From an uncultured Bacteroidia bacterium (GTDB lineage: Bacteria > Bacteroidota > Bacteroidia > Bacteroidales > Prolixibacteraceae): 41,448 nt of DNA. A program made the position numbers and the translations under genes. Positions 27,261-36,166 of this stretch are shown piece after piece. The notes under the pieces are model-generated. The model worked only from the letters and a program-made list of their open reading frames with translations, was not told where the DNA came from and searched no databases. Position 1 is the stretch's first letter. Every line of letters starts with the position of its first letter. The stretch lies in NCBI GenBank assembly GCA_903850335.1, contig CAINLJ010000265.1, forward strand, positions 1 through 41,448. The letters run 5' to 3'.

Positions 27261-27316
27261 CTTTCTTGAAATAGGTCTGATTTACAAATGTATGGAAACT
27301 CTAACTTTCACAAAAA

Positions 27317-28321
27317 TTAGATAACCTGAAATCCATAGGCATAGGGATCATCCTCGTCATCAATAATGATGTTGTTGAACCCTGTAATCTTTGCCCAGCC
27401 TTCAATGCCCGGGATGATAGCTTCAAAATCACCAACTATCGTAAGGTCTTCAACTGTTCCTATAAACTGACTTCCGATTATACTCTCATGCAGAAAACGA
27501 TCTCCTTTGTTAAGTTTTCCCCTGGCTGCCAGCTGCGCCATTCTGGCAGAAGTCCCGGTTCCGCAGGGTGAGCGGTCGATGGCTTTATCTCCGTAAAAAA
27601 CTGCGTTTCGGCCGTCTGCTTGCGGAGACAGGGTTGCTCCGGTCCATTCAATATGAGTTACACCATTGATTTCCGGATTCCGGGGATGAATAAAAGTATA
27701 TTTCTCATTGATCAATTTACGTATTGGTCGGCTCATTGTGATCAGTTCTTCACCTGAAAAATTCTCCAATCCTTTGAAATTTTCCTGAGGATCAATGATA
27801 GCATAGAAATTTCCGCCATAGGCTACATCAAAAAATATTCTGCCCAAATGAGGAGACATAATTTCAAGATCTTTCCCGGCAAGAAACGATGGAACATTGA
27901 TTAGTTTAACTGAACTCACTTTTCCCCCGATCATAAGATAGTTCACTTTAATTAATCCTGCAGGAGTTTCAATCAGCAGCTCGCCCGGATTCTTAGGTGT
28001 AATCAGCCCTTTTTCGACGGCAACGGTTACGGTGCCAATTGTACCGTGGCCGCACATCGGGAGACATCCGCTGGTTTCAATGAACAAAATTCCCATATCG
28101 TTGGCAGGATCAATCGGAGGAAAGATGATGCTGCCCGACATCAGGTCGTGCCCGCGGGGTTCAAACATTAATCCTCTTCTTATCCAGTCATATTTTTTCA
28201 TAAAGTGGAGACGGCGCTCAAACATATTCTTTCCTTCGAGCACCGGGCCTCCATCAGTGATTACACGTACTGGGTTTCCACAGGTGTGAGCATCAATGCA
28301 ACAAAATGTCGTTGAAGCCAT
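27317..28321 (-). CDS. 4-hydroxyproline 2-epimerase (proline racemase family)
   Basis: 334 residues, the family's usual length. The two catalytic cysteines are both present: Cys90 in LPMCGHGTIG and Cys253 in DRSPCGTGTSA. Trans-3-hydroxy-L-proline dehydratases have Thr at the second place, so this should be an epimerase, turning trans-4-hydroxy-L-proline into cis-4-hydroxy-D-proline. The N-terminus IDAHTCGNPVRVI and the segment GSIIFPPIDPANDMGILFIE are typical. Proline racemase is the other reading; the gene context decides. It sits 4 bp after the aldehyde dehydrogenase and 56 bp before the DadA-like gene. Confidence 0.93.
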   Translation of the reverse strand: MASTTFCCIDAHTCGNPVRVITDGGPVLEGKNMFERRLHFMKKYDWIRRGLMFEPRGHDLMSGSIIFPPIDPANDMGILFIETSGCLPMCGHGTIGTVTVAVEKGLITPKNPGELLIETPAGLIKVNYLMIGGKVSSVKLINVPSFLAGKDLEIMSPHLGRIFFDVAYGGNFYAIIDPQENFKGLENFSGEELITMSRPIRKLINEKYTFIHPRNPEINGVTHIEWTGATLSPQADGRNAVFYGDKAIDRSPCGTGTSARMAQLAARGKLNKGDRFLHESIIGSQFIGTVEDLTIVGDFEAIIPGIEGWAKITGFNNIIIDDEDDPYAYGFQVI

Positions 28322-28325
28322 GATC

Positions 28326-29915
28326 CTATTCTTTAATCTGATCTTTTGTTAACCCACCATCAATCCGTCGCCAAATGCATAATGGATTGGCATTTTTTAA
28401 CTCATCGGGTAAATAATCTTCCGGGGCATTCTGAAAAGCAACAGGTCTTAAAAAACGTTTGATGGCATCCGCGCCGACGGAGGTAAAGCGCCCATCGGTT
28501 GAAGCAGGGAATGGTCCCCCATGCTGCATTGAATAACACACCTCAACTCCGGTAGGCATCCCATTAAAAATCAAACGGCCAACTATTTCCTGCATAGATT
28601 CTATTTGCATTCTGAATGCCGTAAAATCAGCAGAAGTTCCCATAACGGAAGCTGTTAATTGTCCACCGAAAGATTTTATTACCTTTTGCATTTCAGACTT
28701 GTCGATGCATTCAATCAGCAATGAAAAGGGGCCAAAGATCTCCTCTGCCAAACCCGGATTGGCAATGAAGTCTTCCCCGGGCACCAATGCGACAACAGGT
28801 CTCCCGCGCAATCCCTCAGGCTCCTTTACCGATTCAGCTAATTTATCAACCCTGGAATCATCAAAAAAGGCTTTAGTTTTCCGTTCGAAATTGTTGCTGA
28901 TGTTGGTATGCAGCATGGGTTCCGGCAGAAGTTTCCGGATCTGAACTGCAAGTTCTTCTTTAAATACATCTGTTTCAGGAGTTTTCAACGCTATCAGCAC
29001 ACCGGGGTTGGTGCAAAATTGTCCGGCTCCGAGATTAATGGATCCAGCGATGGTGCTTGCGAGAGTTGCAGGGTTTTCGGCAATTTTCTCTGGAAGCAGC
29101 AAAACCGGGTTTACACTTCCCATTTCAGCAAACACAGGAATCGGTATCTGTCGTTTTTGAGCCAGGTTGTACAGATTTTTTCCTCCTGCAAATGAGCCTG
29201 TGAAGGCCACCGATTTTACTTCCGGATGCAGAACCAGCCCTTGTCCTATAGAAAAATCGGAAGCATTGAGTGACGAAAATATACCGTCCGGCATACCGGT
29301 TTTTCGGGCTGCCTGATTGATAGCTCCGGAAACCAACTCGTTGGTTCCTGCATGATAGGGATGTACTTTTACTATAACCGGATTGCCTGCAGCCATGGCA
29401 GAGGCGGTATCGCCTCCCGCTGTTGAAAAGGCCAAAGGAAAATTACTTGCAGTAAAAACTACAACAGGTCCAACAGGTTGCAGCATTTTTCGGATGTCGG
29501 GACGAGCCAATGGTTTGCGGTCAGGCTGAGCCGGTTCAATTGATGCATCTACCCATGATCCGTCTTCGAGAACAGATGCAAACAAGCGTAACTGATTTAT
29601 AGTACGAGCTTTCTCTCCCAGAATACGTGCTTCCGGTAATCCCGACTCAGCACAGGCTCTTTCAATCAAACTGCTTCCCAGTAGCTCAATTTCGTCAGCA
29701 ATAGCTCTGATAAATGCAGCACGTTCTTTTCCGCTCTTTGTTTTATAGTGTTCATACGCAGAAACGGCCTTTGATATAGCCATTTCCATCTCTTCCAATG
29801 TCGCCTGTACAAAAATTCCGGGCAGTTCCTGAAGGTTTACAGGGCTGAAGGTCTGGAAGGTGATGGAACTTTCAGCTGACAGGTCAAATCCGATATAATT
29901 CTTTCCGTGTATCAT
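28326..29915 (-). CDS. 2-oxoglutarate semialdehyde (2,5-dioxovalerate) dehydrogenase
   Basis: 529 residues, longer than ordinary aldehyde dehydrogenases and fitting the type III semialdehyde dehydrogenases. The nucleophile is Cys301 in GAGQFCTNPG. Other marks are GPVVVFTASNFPLAFSTAGG, the phosphate-site AGNPVIVKVHPYHAGTN, SVAFTGSFAGG and the catalytic-base segment PVFAEMGSVNPVLLLP. The product would be 2-oxoglutarate, linking hydroxyproline to the citric acid cycle; the same enzyme also ends some pentose and glucarate routes. It is 10 bp after the DHDPS-family gene and 4 bp before the epimerase, so the four catabolic genes form one transcription unit. Confidence 0.93.
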   Translation of the reverse strand: MIHGKNYIGFDLSAESSITFQTFSPVNLQELPGIFVQATLEEMEMAISKAVSAYEHYKTKSGKERAAFIRAIADEIELLGSSLIERACAESGLPEARILGEKARTINQLRLFASVLEDGSWVDASIEPAQPDRKPLARPDIRKMLQPVGPVVVFTASNFPLAFSTAGGDTASAMAAGNPVIVKVHPYHAGTNELVSGAINQAARKTGMPDGIFSSLNASDFSIGQGLVLHPEVKSVAFTGSFAGGKNLYNLAQKRQIPIPVFAEMGSVNPVLLLPEKIAENPATLASTIAGSINLGAGQFCTNPGVLIALKTPETDVFKEELAVQIRKLLPEPMLHTNISNNFERKTKAFFDDSRVDKLAESVKEPEGLRGRPVVALVPGEDFIANPGLAEEIFGPFSLLIECIDKSEMQKVIKSFGGQLTASVMGTSADFTAFRMQIESMQEIVGRLIFNGMPTGVEVCYSMQHGGPFPASTDGRFTSVGADAIKRFLRPVAFQNAPEDYLPDELKNANPLCIWRRIDGGLTKDQIKE

Positions 29916-29925
29916 AACCCTTTCG

Positions 29926-30840
29926 TTACAGATTCAAATAATCGGGTAGTTCAGGACGGGTTGCCAAAGCCGTATTGAGAATATCCAGCACAAGTTCACG
30001 CTCAGGCCCTACCAGAGGAAGACGGGGAGCACGCACCCGTTCATTGCCCAGACCAGTTAGCGTTTCGGCAAGTTTAATATTCTGTACAAGTTTAGTTGAT
30101 ACATCCAATTCGAGTACCGGAAGAAACCAGCGATAAATTTCAAGGGCTTCATTATATTTTCCGGCTTTAATTAAACGATAAATTGCGACCGTTTCACGAG
30201 GGAATGCGCAAACCAATCCTGCGACCCATCCATCCGCACCCATCACCAAACTTTCCATTCCCAAAGTATCAACGCCGGTAAGCACAGCAAACCGGTTGCC
30301 AAAGGCATTTTTCATGCGGGTTATGTTAGAAATGTCGCGCGTGGATTCTTTCACTGCCTGAATAGTGGGAAGATCCTCCAGTTGCCTGAACATATCGGGA
30401 GAAATCCAGATTTTGTAATCGACAGGATTATTGTACAAAATGATTGGCAATATAGTCGCCTGGGCAACTGTACGCAAAAAAGTTACTGTCTCACGACTAT
30501 CTGAAGCATAACGCATTGGCGGTAAAAGCATAAGCCCGTCGGCGCCGCCATCACGGGCACGCAGAGCAGAGTCAACCGCTGCTTTTGTCGATTGCTCCGC
30601 GACATTCATGAGAACCGGGACCTTTGAGCTAAAGGTTTCTACTGTGTGGTATAGCAATTCATCCTTTTCGGCCTGAAGGAGGGTACCGGCTTCGCCAAGG
30701 GTTCCACATAAAATAATCCCATTAACTCCGGCATTAATCTGAGCATTAATGTTTAGATCAAAAGTATTAAAGTCCAGCTGATCGTCGGCGGCAAATTTGG
30801 TAGTAACTGCAGGAAAAACTCCTTTCCATTCAAATTTCAT
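29926..30840 (-). CDS. DHDPS-family pyrroline-4-hydroxy-2-carboxylate deaminase
   Basis: 304 residues in the DapA/NanA fold. The Schiff-base lysine is Lys164 in IQAVKESTRD and the tyrosine is Tyr136 in IILYNNP. GTLGEAGTLLQAEKDELL is the family's first signature. In hydroxyproline clusters this family removes ammonia from pyrroline-4-hydroxy-2-carboxylate to give 2-oxoglutarate semialdehyde. Lysine biosynthesis, sialic acid and keto-deoxy sugar acids are other family roles, but the two genes behind it match the hydroxyproline product exactly. It is the first gene of the run. A 167-bp gap without a clear promoter box precedes it. Confidence 0.9.
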   Translation of the reverse strand: MKFEWKGVFPAVTTKFAADDQLDFNTFDLNINAQINAGVNGIILCGTLGEAGTLLQAEKDELLYHTVETFSSKVPVLMNVAEQSTKAAVDSALRARDGGADGLMLLPPMRYASDSRETVTFLRTVAQATILPIILYNNPVDYKIWISPDMFRQLEDLPTIQAVKESTRDISNITRMKNAFGNRFAVLTGVDTLGMESLVMGADGWVAGLVCAFPRETVAIYRLIKAGKYNEALEIYRWFLPVLELDVSTKLVQNIKLAETLTGLGNERVRAPRLPLVGPERELVLDILNTALATRPELPDYLNL

Positions 30841-31007
30841 TGTTTTATGATTTTAAAAGTATACACTATTTAATTTTCGATATATGTTAATTTCCTGGCT
30901 CTAAAATCTTGTAAATATCAATTTAGTCCAAGGCAATGCAATCAATATAACCAACGAAAAGGAAAGGTAATTGTTTAATTTATCTGGCAATTGCTTTTTT
31001 TGATTCG

Positions 31008-31807
31008 CTAATAAATTCCATATTCCTGAAGAGTTTCCCACCATACCATAATATTTTCGGGAGGGACTCCCTGTTGAATCACATGGATTGGGGCAAAAAT
31101 AAACCCGCCGCCCGGAGCCAGGTCATCAATTCTTCTTTTTGTTTCATCCTTTACCTGCCGGGGTGTTCCGTATGGCATAACGATTTGATTATCGCAGCTA
31201 CTGCCCCAAATGGTTAAGTCATTGCCAAATTCCTTCTTGAATTTTTTGGTATCCATTCCTACGCAATTGACCTGAAAAGGATTCACTATATCTACGCCAG
31301 CTTCAATCAGTAGCGGAAATGTCTCCATAACTGCACCATCATTGTGAAAAAAGATATAGATCTCATTGGATCCAATGCATCGGGCCACGGGTATTTTTCT
31401 ACATCAGCTATTGTTTCAGCAGATGCCAGCGGACTGAGGAAGAGATCGTAATAATGGCCTCCGGTTATTGGCATGCGCCAACCCATACCCCATTCGTCAA
31501 TTAGATGATCGTACCCGCTTTCAATACCTGGCTCTTCACAAAGACCTTTTTGTATCGGGGATGAAGGTGGAACACCTTTTATGTCAATTTTCAGTCTGTC
31601 TATCAGATCATCCCCGATATGGGCAATCTGGGTGATTTTATCGCGAATAGTGACAGTTTCAGTTAGTCCAAGATATTTTCGAAGAGAGAGCAAAGCATTT
31701 TTGTTTATCCCCGTAACCGCAGCACTTCCCAGATCAAAGGGGATTCTGTCTTCTTCCCGGTGTTCAAGTGCGGCTTTGACCCTCTCATAACTTGTAAATG
31801 CTTTCAT
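31008..31807 (-). pseudogene. URO-D-family (methyltransferase-like) gene with internal deletion
   Basis: Two frames on the minus strand carry two ends of one protein. The first reads MKAFTSYERVKAALEHREED to VEKYPWPDALDP (start 31807). The second reads IYIFFHNDGAVMETFPLLIE to PGGGFIFAPIHVIQQGVPPE and ends at 31008. Together they give about 266 codons against 340-380 for the family. The missing part is the middle, roughly 110 residues between the PDALDP and FHNDGAV regions. The joint lies near 31366-31376, and the deletion is not a multiple of three. So the gene cannot make a normal product. The family includes uroporphyrinogen decarboxylase and corrinoid methyltransferases; this branch is usually found in catabolic clusters, not heme synthesis. 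It may once have served a methylated substrate of this operon. Confidence 0.85.
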
Positions 31808-31896
31808 AAACCTTGGTATAAGCTAAGTCAAACTGTCTTCACCCGAGAATTTATCTAATCTTATCGGAGTCAACCCTATTTATTGAAAAAGATCTG

Positions 31897-33072
31897 TCAG
31901 ATGTGCTGATAAGCCTGCCTGACAAGTTCAATCATCTCTTCCGGAGTTGCTACCCTCGGATTTCCCTTGTAATCAGGCAATACCATGCATTGTGTTGCCA
32001 ATGCCCCAATTTCAGATTCAGGCATATTTACGTCTTTAAGTGTTTTATATAATTCTATTTCTTTCAAAAATTGAATTATTTCACTTGTACTCTTCGAAGC
32101 TGCTTCTATATCAGAGGCAGAATCTAATTCCGGATTTAAGGCTCTGGCCAGTTTTGAAAATTGAGGGATGGCAGCTTCCCATGTAAATTCAACACAGGCA
32201 GGGTAAACGATTGCCAGTGATTCGCCGTGTGCCACATGAGGATACATTCCACCGATGGCCATCCCCATTCCGTGAGGAAGGGTAACACCAGCATTTGCAA
32301 TGCATAAGCCAGCCAATAAATCAGCATAGGCCATCCTTTCCCTGGCTTCCAGATTGGTTAAATCGTTAAGTAATCCGGGAAGATATTCGACTACAATAGA
32401 AATTGCTTCCCATGCGAGCAAATCGACATATGCGCCAGTTCCGGGATTTATCGTGCTTTCAAAAGCATGACAAAGTACATCAAACCCGGTGGTTGCAGTT
32501 ACAAATTTTGGAACTGAGATCATTAGATCAGGGTCCACAATGCAAACCTGAGGGTATAAAATATTATTGTACAGAGCTGACTTATCGCGAACTGCCGGAT
32601 TGGTGATAACAGCCACCTGAGTCACCTGGGAGCCTGTTCCGGATGTTGTTGATACGGCAATCACAGGAATTAATTTTGACCTATCAGGTTGCGGTGTTTT
32701 ATAGAATAAATAATCCCAGCTGGTTCCATCGTGGGTAGCTTCGACCGAAATTGCTTTTGCAGCATCCATGCTTGAACCGCCTCCAAGACCAATAATCACT
32801 TCAGCTCCAAAATCGCGTGCCATTTTTGCCCCATTGGAGATTGTCCCTACAGTTGGATTAGGAATTACACCATCGAAATGTGCAACTTCAATTCCTTTAT
32901 CTGTAAGTATTTTGATTACCTTGTCATATTGAAGCTGGAGGGCTGGAATAGCCGCAGGGGTAGTTACAAGCAATACTTTATTTCCGTAATCTGAGACGAC
33001 TTCAGCTAATTCATTGATACGGCCTTTGCCAAAGCGGATCTTTGTTGACTGATGATAATTGAATGTTCTCAT
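31897..33072 (-). CDS. Iron-containing alcohol dehydrogenase (PF00465)
   Basis: 391 residues. The nucleotide-binding stretch is VIIGLGGGSSMDAAKAI. Metal ligands are expected in TTGFDVLCHAFES (Asp and His), LPHGMGMAIGG (His) and YPHVAHGESLA (His). VIPNPTVGTI is the family's other signature. Members reduce or oxidise small alcohols and aldehydes such as lactaldehyde/propanediol or butanol; the sequence does not fix the substrate. A lactaldehyde role would fit rhamnose or fucose catabolism, which the PUL suggests, but no rhamnose isomerase or kinase is in the window. It stands 96 bp after the zinc dehydrogenase gene. Confidence 0.93.
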   Translation of the reverse strand: MRTFNYHQSTKIRFGKGRINELAEVVSDYGNKVLLVTTPAAIPALQLQYDKVIKILTDKGIEVAHFDGVIPNPTVGTISNGAKMARDFGAEVIIGLGGGSSMDAAKAISVEATHDGTSWDYLFYKTPQPDRSKLIPVIAVSTTSGTGSQVTQVAVITNPAVRDKSALYNNILYPQVCIVDPDLMISVPKFVTATTGFDVLCHAFESTINPGTGAYVDLLAWEAISIVVEYLPGLLNDLTNLEARERMAYADLLAGLCIANAGVTLPHGMGMAIGGMYPHVAHGESLAIVYPACVEFTWEAAIPQFSKLARALNPELDSASDIEAASKSTSEIIQFLKEIELYKTLKDVNMPESEIGALATQCMVLPDYKGNPRVATPEEMIELVRQAYQHI

Positions 33073-33168
33073 AAGATTAATTTTTTTGAAATATTATAGT
33101 TAATTTTTGGCGTTACAAATAATTCCCCAATCACAGCAGTGGCAGGTATTATTTTTATTTCCGGATAT

Positions 33169-34191
33169 TTACAGATCAATCATTACTTTCATACTCTGGT
33201 CTCCTTGATTATCAATATATTGGTAAGCGTCGAGGTATTGGCTAAACGGAAAACTGCCGGTGAGAAGGGGTTCTGTTATAATTTTACCAGATGCAATCAT
33301 TTCAACTGCCGCCTCATAATCCTCTTGACGGTACATCATAGAACCAAAAACATTCAGTTCGTGTTCCCCTAAATAGAACATATTAACCACAGGGTTTTGC
33401 GAATAAACTCCAAGAATGATCACTTGTCCTCCTTTTTCAACAAACTGCATGAGCACATCGAGTGATGACTGGACACCAGCAGCTTCAAAACCTACCTGAA
33501 AACCTTCATCGCCGAAGAAAGATTGGATTCCTTCTTCAAAAGAGAGGTTTTTAACATTCAAAGTTCCTTTAATACCACATTCGTTGGCAATGTTTAATCG
33601 GTAATCACTGATGTCGGTAATGAGAACTTTTGCTGCTCCTCTGGCTAAAGCAAACTGCGCAACCAGGTTTCCGATGGTTCCTGCACCTGAAACGACGACA
33701 TTTTTACCTTTCAGACCAGTGGCCCGGTTTGTGGAATGAGCTCCCACAGCCGCTGGTTCAATCATCGCACCTTGTTCAAGAGACATGCTTTCCGGAAATG
33801 GAACAATCCTGTCTTCAGGTACAACAAACAGATCCTGGGCAACCCCCGGTGCCTGAAAACCCTGCACTTTCAATTTTTGGCAGGCATTATACTGACCTCT
33901 TTTACAGGGTCCACATTCACCACAAACCAATTGTGGTCTGGCAGTCGCTTTCATACCAGGCTTGACTTTCGTAACGTTTTTGCCAATAGCCTCCACGATT
34001 GCAGAATATTCGTGTCCTTGTATAACAGGATAGGGGGTTGCCGGATGCTTGCCATGAAACACATGGATATCAGATCCGCAAACACCAATTTTTCTAATTC
34101 TCAATAAGATCTCATTATCTTTTAACTGTTCCGGTTCCGGTATATCATGGTGCTCAATTACACCGGGAGAAATCATAATTGCCTGCCTCAT
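33169..34191 (-). CDS. Zinc-dependent medium-chain alcohol dehydrogenase
   Basis: 340 residues. The catalytic zinc site is seen in GVCGSDIHVFHG and GHEYSAIVEAIG. The structural zinc loop is VCGECGPCKRGQYNACQ (four cysteines). The NAD fold is VVSGAGTIGNLVAQFALARG with the acidic end ITDISD. It resembles sorbitol, threonine, or L-gulonate/galactonate-type sugar-acid dehydrogenases. The exact substrate cannot be read. A sugar alcohol or sugar acid is likely in view of the sugar-type symporter before it. It follows the symporter by 69 bp and is probably co-transcribed. Confidence 0.93.
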   Translation of the reverse strand: MRQAIMISPGVIEHHDIPEPEQLKDNEILLRIRKIGVCGSDIHVFHGKHPATPYPVIQGHEYSAIVEAIGKNVTKVKPGMKATARPQLVCGECGPCKRGQYNACQKLKVQGFQAPGVAQDLFVVPEDRIVPFPESMSLEQGAMIEPAAVGAHSTNRATGLKGKNVVVSGAGTIGNLVAQFALARGAAKVLITDISDYRLNIANECGIKGTLNVKNLSFEEGIQSFFGDEGFQVGFEAAGVQSSLDVLMQFVEKGGQVIILGVYSQNPVVNMFYLGEHELNVFGSMMYRQEDYEAAVEMIASGKIITEPLLTGSFPFSQYLDAYQYIDNQGDQSMKVMIDL

Positions 34192-34260
34192 AACGATATA
34201 TATAAAATAATGATATTAAAAAATTCTTGGCTAAAATTGAATCACCTGAATGAATGTTAT

Positions 34261-35910
34261 CTAAGCAAACAATGCATACAGAATTATCATCGTTACCAAA
34301 AGCAATCCGGCAAGTAATCTTGCATCGCCCAACCCTTTAAATTTACCCTCGGTAATTACAGCAAGGGGGCTTTCCCAGGTACATTCGGCAATTGCTGTCG
34401 GATCGGGCTTTGGAGTAAGATAGCTAACTGAATAATAAATGACGCAACAGATACAGAATAGCCACCATGCCTGCATCATAAAGGGAATTCCAAGACCTTC
34501 GGTGATGTACATATAGCCGCTGACCGGAACAAAGTCGAGGCAAAACGAAATTACTCCAAGTAAAAACCCAACACTAAGCGTTATAATTGAGGCTTCTTTT
34601 GTCCCCCGCTTACTGAATACCCCCAATAAAAATACGGTGGTGATAGGCGGGGCCATGGCAGCCGCTATTTTATTGATTGCTTCAAAAATACTGGTAAATT
34701 TTCCCCCCTGGGTTGACCATAACATGGCAATAATCATAATGACTACAGCAGCGATACGACCGATCATCACCTGTCCTTTATCGGTTGTGGAGGGCCTTAA
34801 TCTTTTTACAATATCAACTGATACCAGGGTGGCTGAACTATTCAGTGCTGCTGCAAGCACACTCATTAATGCTGCAAGCAATGCAGCGGCAACGATACCT
34901 TTTAAACCTACGGGCAACAATTCTTTGATCAAAACAGGAAAAGTCTGGTTAGCATCTGTTCCGATAATGTCTTTAAATAATACATAAGCAATGACGCCGG
35001 GAAGAACTAAAACAAATACAGGAAGTATTTTCAATACACCGGCAAATAAGGAGCCTTTCTGGGCATCATCCACCGAACGGGCACTTAATACGCGCTGAAC
35101 ATGAGTCTGGTCAGTACACCAATACCAGATACCCATCACCGGATAACCTAAAAGGACCGCATACCAGGTTAATCCTGTACTTGAGGCGGTCTGGCTCAGC
35201 GTTTTTAACGAACTTGTCGTATGAAGCATACTCAGTTGGCCCTCTTTGGCAGCAGCTTTAAATGCCGCATAGGTCGTAATTCCATGTTCCGGGAGGGCAA
35301 GGATGCCAAAAACAGTAACCAGAATGGCTCCGGCAATCAGGATGATCGTTTGTACCGACTCGGTGACCATGACCGCCTTTAGTCCGCCAATAACTGTGTA
35401 AACGGTTGTTACAATGGATATGAATATGATTGAATGAATAACACTAATACCAAAGAATGATTCAAATACCACTGCTCCGGCGTAAAGACTCATCCCCATA
35501 TGAATGAACAAAGCAGCGAGAATTCCCATAAAAGCAAGGAATGTACGGGAATCTGGCCCATATCGTTTCTCAAGGAATTCAGGCAACGTGGCAATTTTGG
35601 TTTTAAGATAAAACGGCGCAAAAATCAATCCAAGAAGTATCAGGGTAAAAACGGCCATCCATTCAAAATTACCCCACACCAGACCATCGTTATATCCCGA
35701 TGCAGCCAGGCCAACCATGTGAATCGTGGAGATATTCGATGCAAAGAGTGCGGCTCCCACGATCAGCCATTTCAAGCCACGTCCTGCCAAAAAATAATTG
35801 TCGCTTGTCATTTTACTTTTCCTGACCGACCACAATCCGATAAAAAGAATGCCGATAATGTATACAATAATAATGACCAGATCGATGTTGTCAATTTTGA
35901 TGTTTGTCAT
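34261..35910 (-). CDS. Sodium/solute symporter family (SSS/SGLT-like) transporter
   Basis: 549 residues with about fourteen hydrophobic segments. The N-terminus IDLVIIIVYIIGILFIGLW is followed by the family signature NYFLAGRGLKWLIVGAALFASNIST. Later come YTVIGGLKAVMVTESVQTIILI, GYPVMGIWYWCTDQTHVQRVLSA and AALMSVLAAALNSSATLVSVDI, a stretch containing the paired serines of the second sodium half-site. The WYWCTDQTHVQRVLSA stretch is typical of the sugar-type branch (vSGLT-like), so a sugar import role is likely; proline-type symporters differ there. It would move its substrate across the inner membrane. It lies 18 bp past the left inverted end of the small mobile element. Confidence 0.92.
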   Translation of the reverse strand: MTNIKIDNIDLVIIIVYIIGILFIGLWSVRKSKMTSDNYFLAGRGLKWLIVGAALFASNISTIHMVGLAASGYNDGLVWGNFEWMAVFTLILLGLIFAPFYLKTKIATLPEFLEKRYGPDSRTFLAFMGILAALFIHMGMSLYAGAVVFESFFGISVIHSIIFISIVTTVYTVIGGLKAVMVTESVQTIILIAGAILVTVFGILALPEHGITTYAAFKAAAKEGQLSMLHTTSSLKTLSQTASSTGLTWYAVLLGYPVMGIWYWCTDQTHVQRVLSARSVDDAQKGSLFAGVLKILPVFVLVLPGVIAYVLFKDIIGTDANQTFPVLIKELLPVGLKGIVAAALLAALMSVLAAALNSSATLVSVDIVKRLRPSTTDKGQVMIGRIAAVVIMIIAMLWSTQGGKFTSIFEAINKIAAAMAPPITTVFLLGVFSKRGTKEASIITLSVGFLLGVISFCLDFVPVSGYMYITEGLGIPFMMQAWWLFCICCVIYYSVSYLTPKPDPTAIAECTWESPLAVITEGKFKGLGDARLLAGLLLVTMIILYALFA

Positions 35911-35927
35911 AATTCGCTTCTTGTTGC

Positions 35928-35946
35928 TAGTTACTTGTTACTGGTT
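35928..35946 (+). repeat. Left inverted end of the S23 element
   Basis: TAGTTACTTGTTACTGGTT reads inward. It itself is nearly two tandem copies of a GTTACTGGTT-like unit. A short TTGTTGCT direct repeat flanks it at 35921 and 35946. Confidence 0.7.
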
Positions 35947-35967
35947 TGTTGCTATTGAATATTGTGT

Positions 35968-36129
35968 TCAATGGTCAATTGTTTCATCGTTTGAAGTACT
36001 GGAAGACCTCCGAATTTGGCTTCCTTCCTGATACATTTGGACTTTTGGAAGTTCTGCCAATTTCATTTTATGATTGGCAATATTGACTTCCCTTGCCCTT
36101 TCACATATTTCAAGCTTTTTGTAACTCAT
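35968..36129 (-). pseudogene. Relic of a four-helix-bundle (S23/IVP, PF05635) gene
   Basis: A 53-codon frame begins at 36129. It opens MSYKKLEICERAREVNIANH and continues ELPKVQMYQEGSQIRRSS, the family's conserved start. It then jumps directly to STSNDETIDH and stops. In the full family about thirty residues lie between IRRSS and DETIDH, and further helices follow. So the middle has been lost in frame and the C-terminus is missing. The normal protein is a small helical bundle of unknown function, first seen in 23S rRNA intervening sequences and related to the Avd proteins of diversity-generating retroelements. No reverse transcriptase or variable repeat is near, so nothing suggests such a retroelement. 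Confidence 0.8.
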
Positions 36130-36147
36130 TTTTTTCTTTTTATTTTT

Positions 36148-36166
36148 AACCAGTAACCAGTAACTA
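36148..36166 (-). repeat. Right inverted end of the S23 element
   Basis: The complement reads TAGTTACTGGTTACTGGTT, differing from the left end only at position 9 (G for T). Its first three bases are the stop codon of the rbsD-like gene on the minus strand. Confidence 0.75.

Larger units (their letters stand above)
35928..36166. mobile_element. 239-bp element with inverted ends and a relic S23/IVP gene
   Basis: The ends are 19-bp inverted repeats differing at one base (18 of 19). The interior holds the first part of a four-helix-bundle (S23, intervening-sequence protein) gene and little else. The element fills the gap between rbsD and the symporter gene, and the right end supplies the rbsD stop. 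The size, inverted ends and deleted gene make it look like a miniature non-autonomous derivative of a larger repeat-flanked S23 unit. No target-site duplication was found. Confidence 0.65.

Noticed and set aside
31008-31807. Uroporphyrinogen decarboxylase for heme synthesis
   Set aside because: Only the fold is shared; the sequence fits the catabolic/methyltransferase-like branch, and the gene is broken.
35968-36129. Accessory protein (Avd) of a diversity-generating retroelement
   Set aside because: No reverse transcriptase, template repeat or variable repeat is present, and the gene is a short relic.
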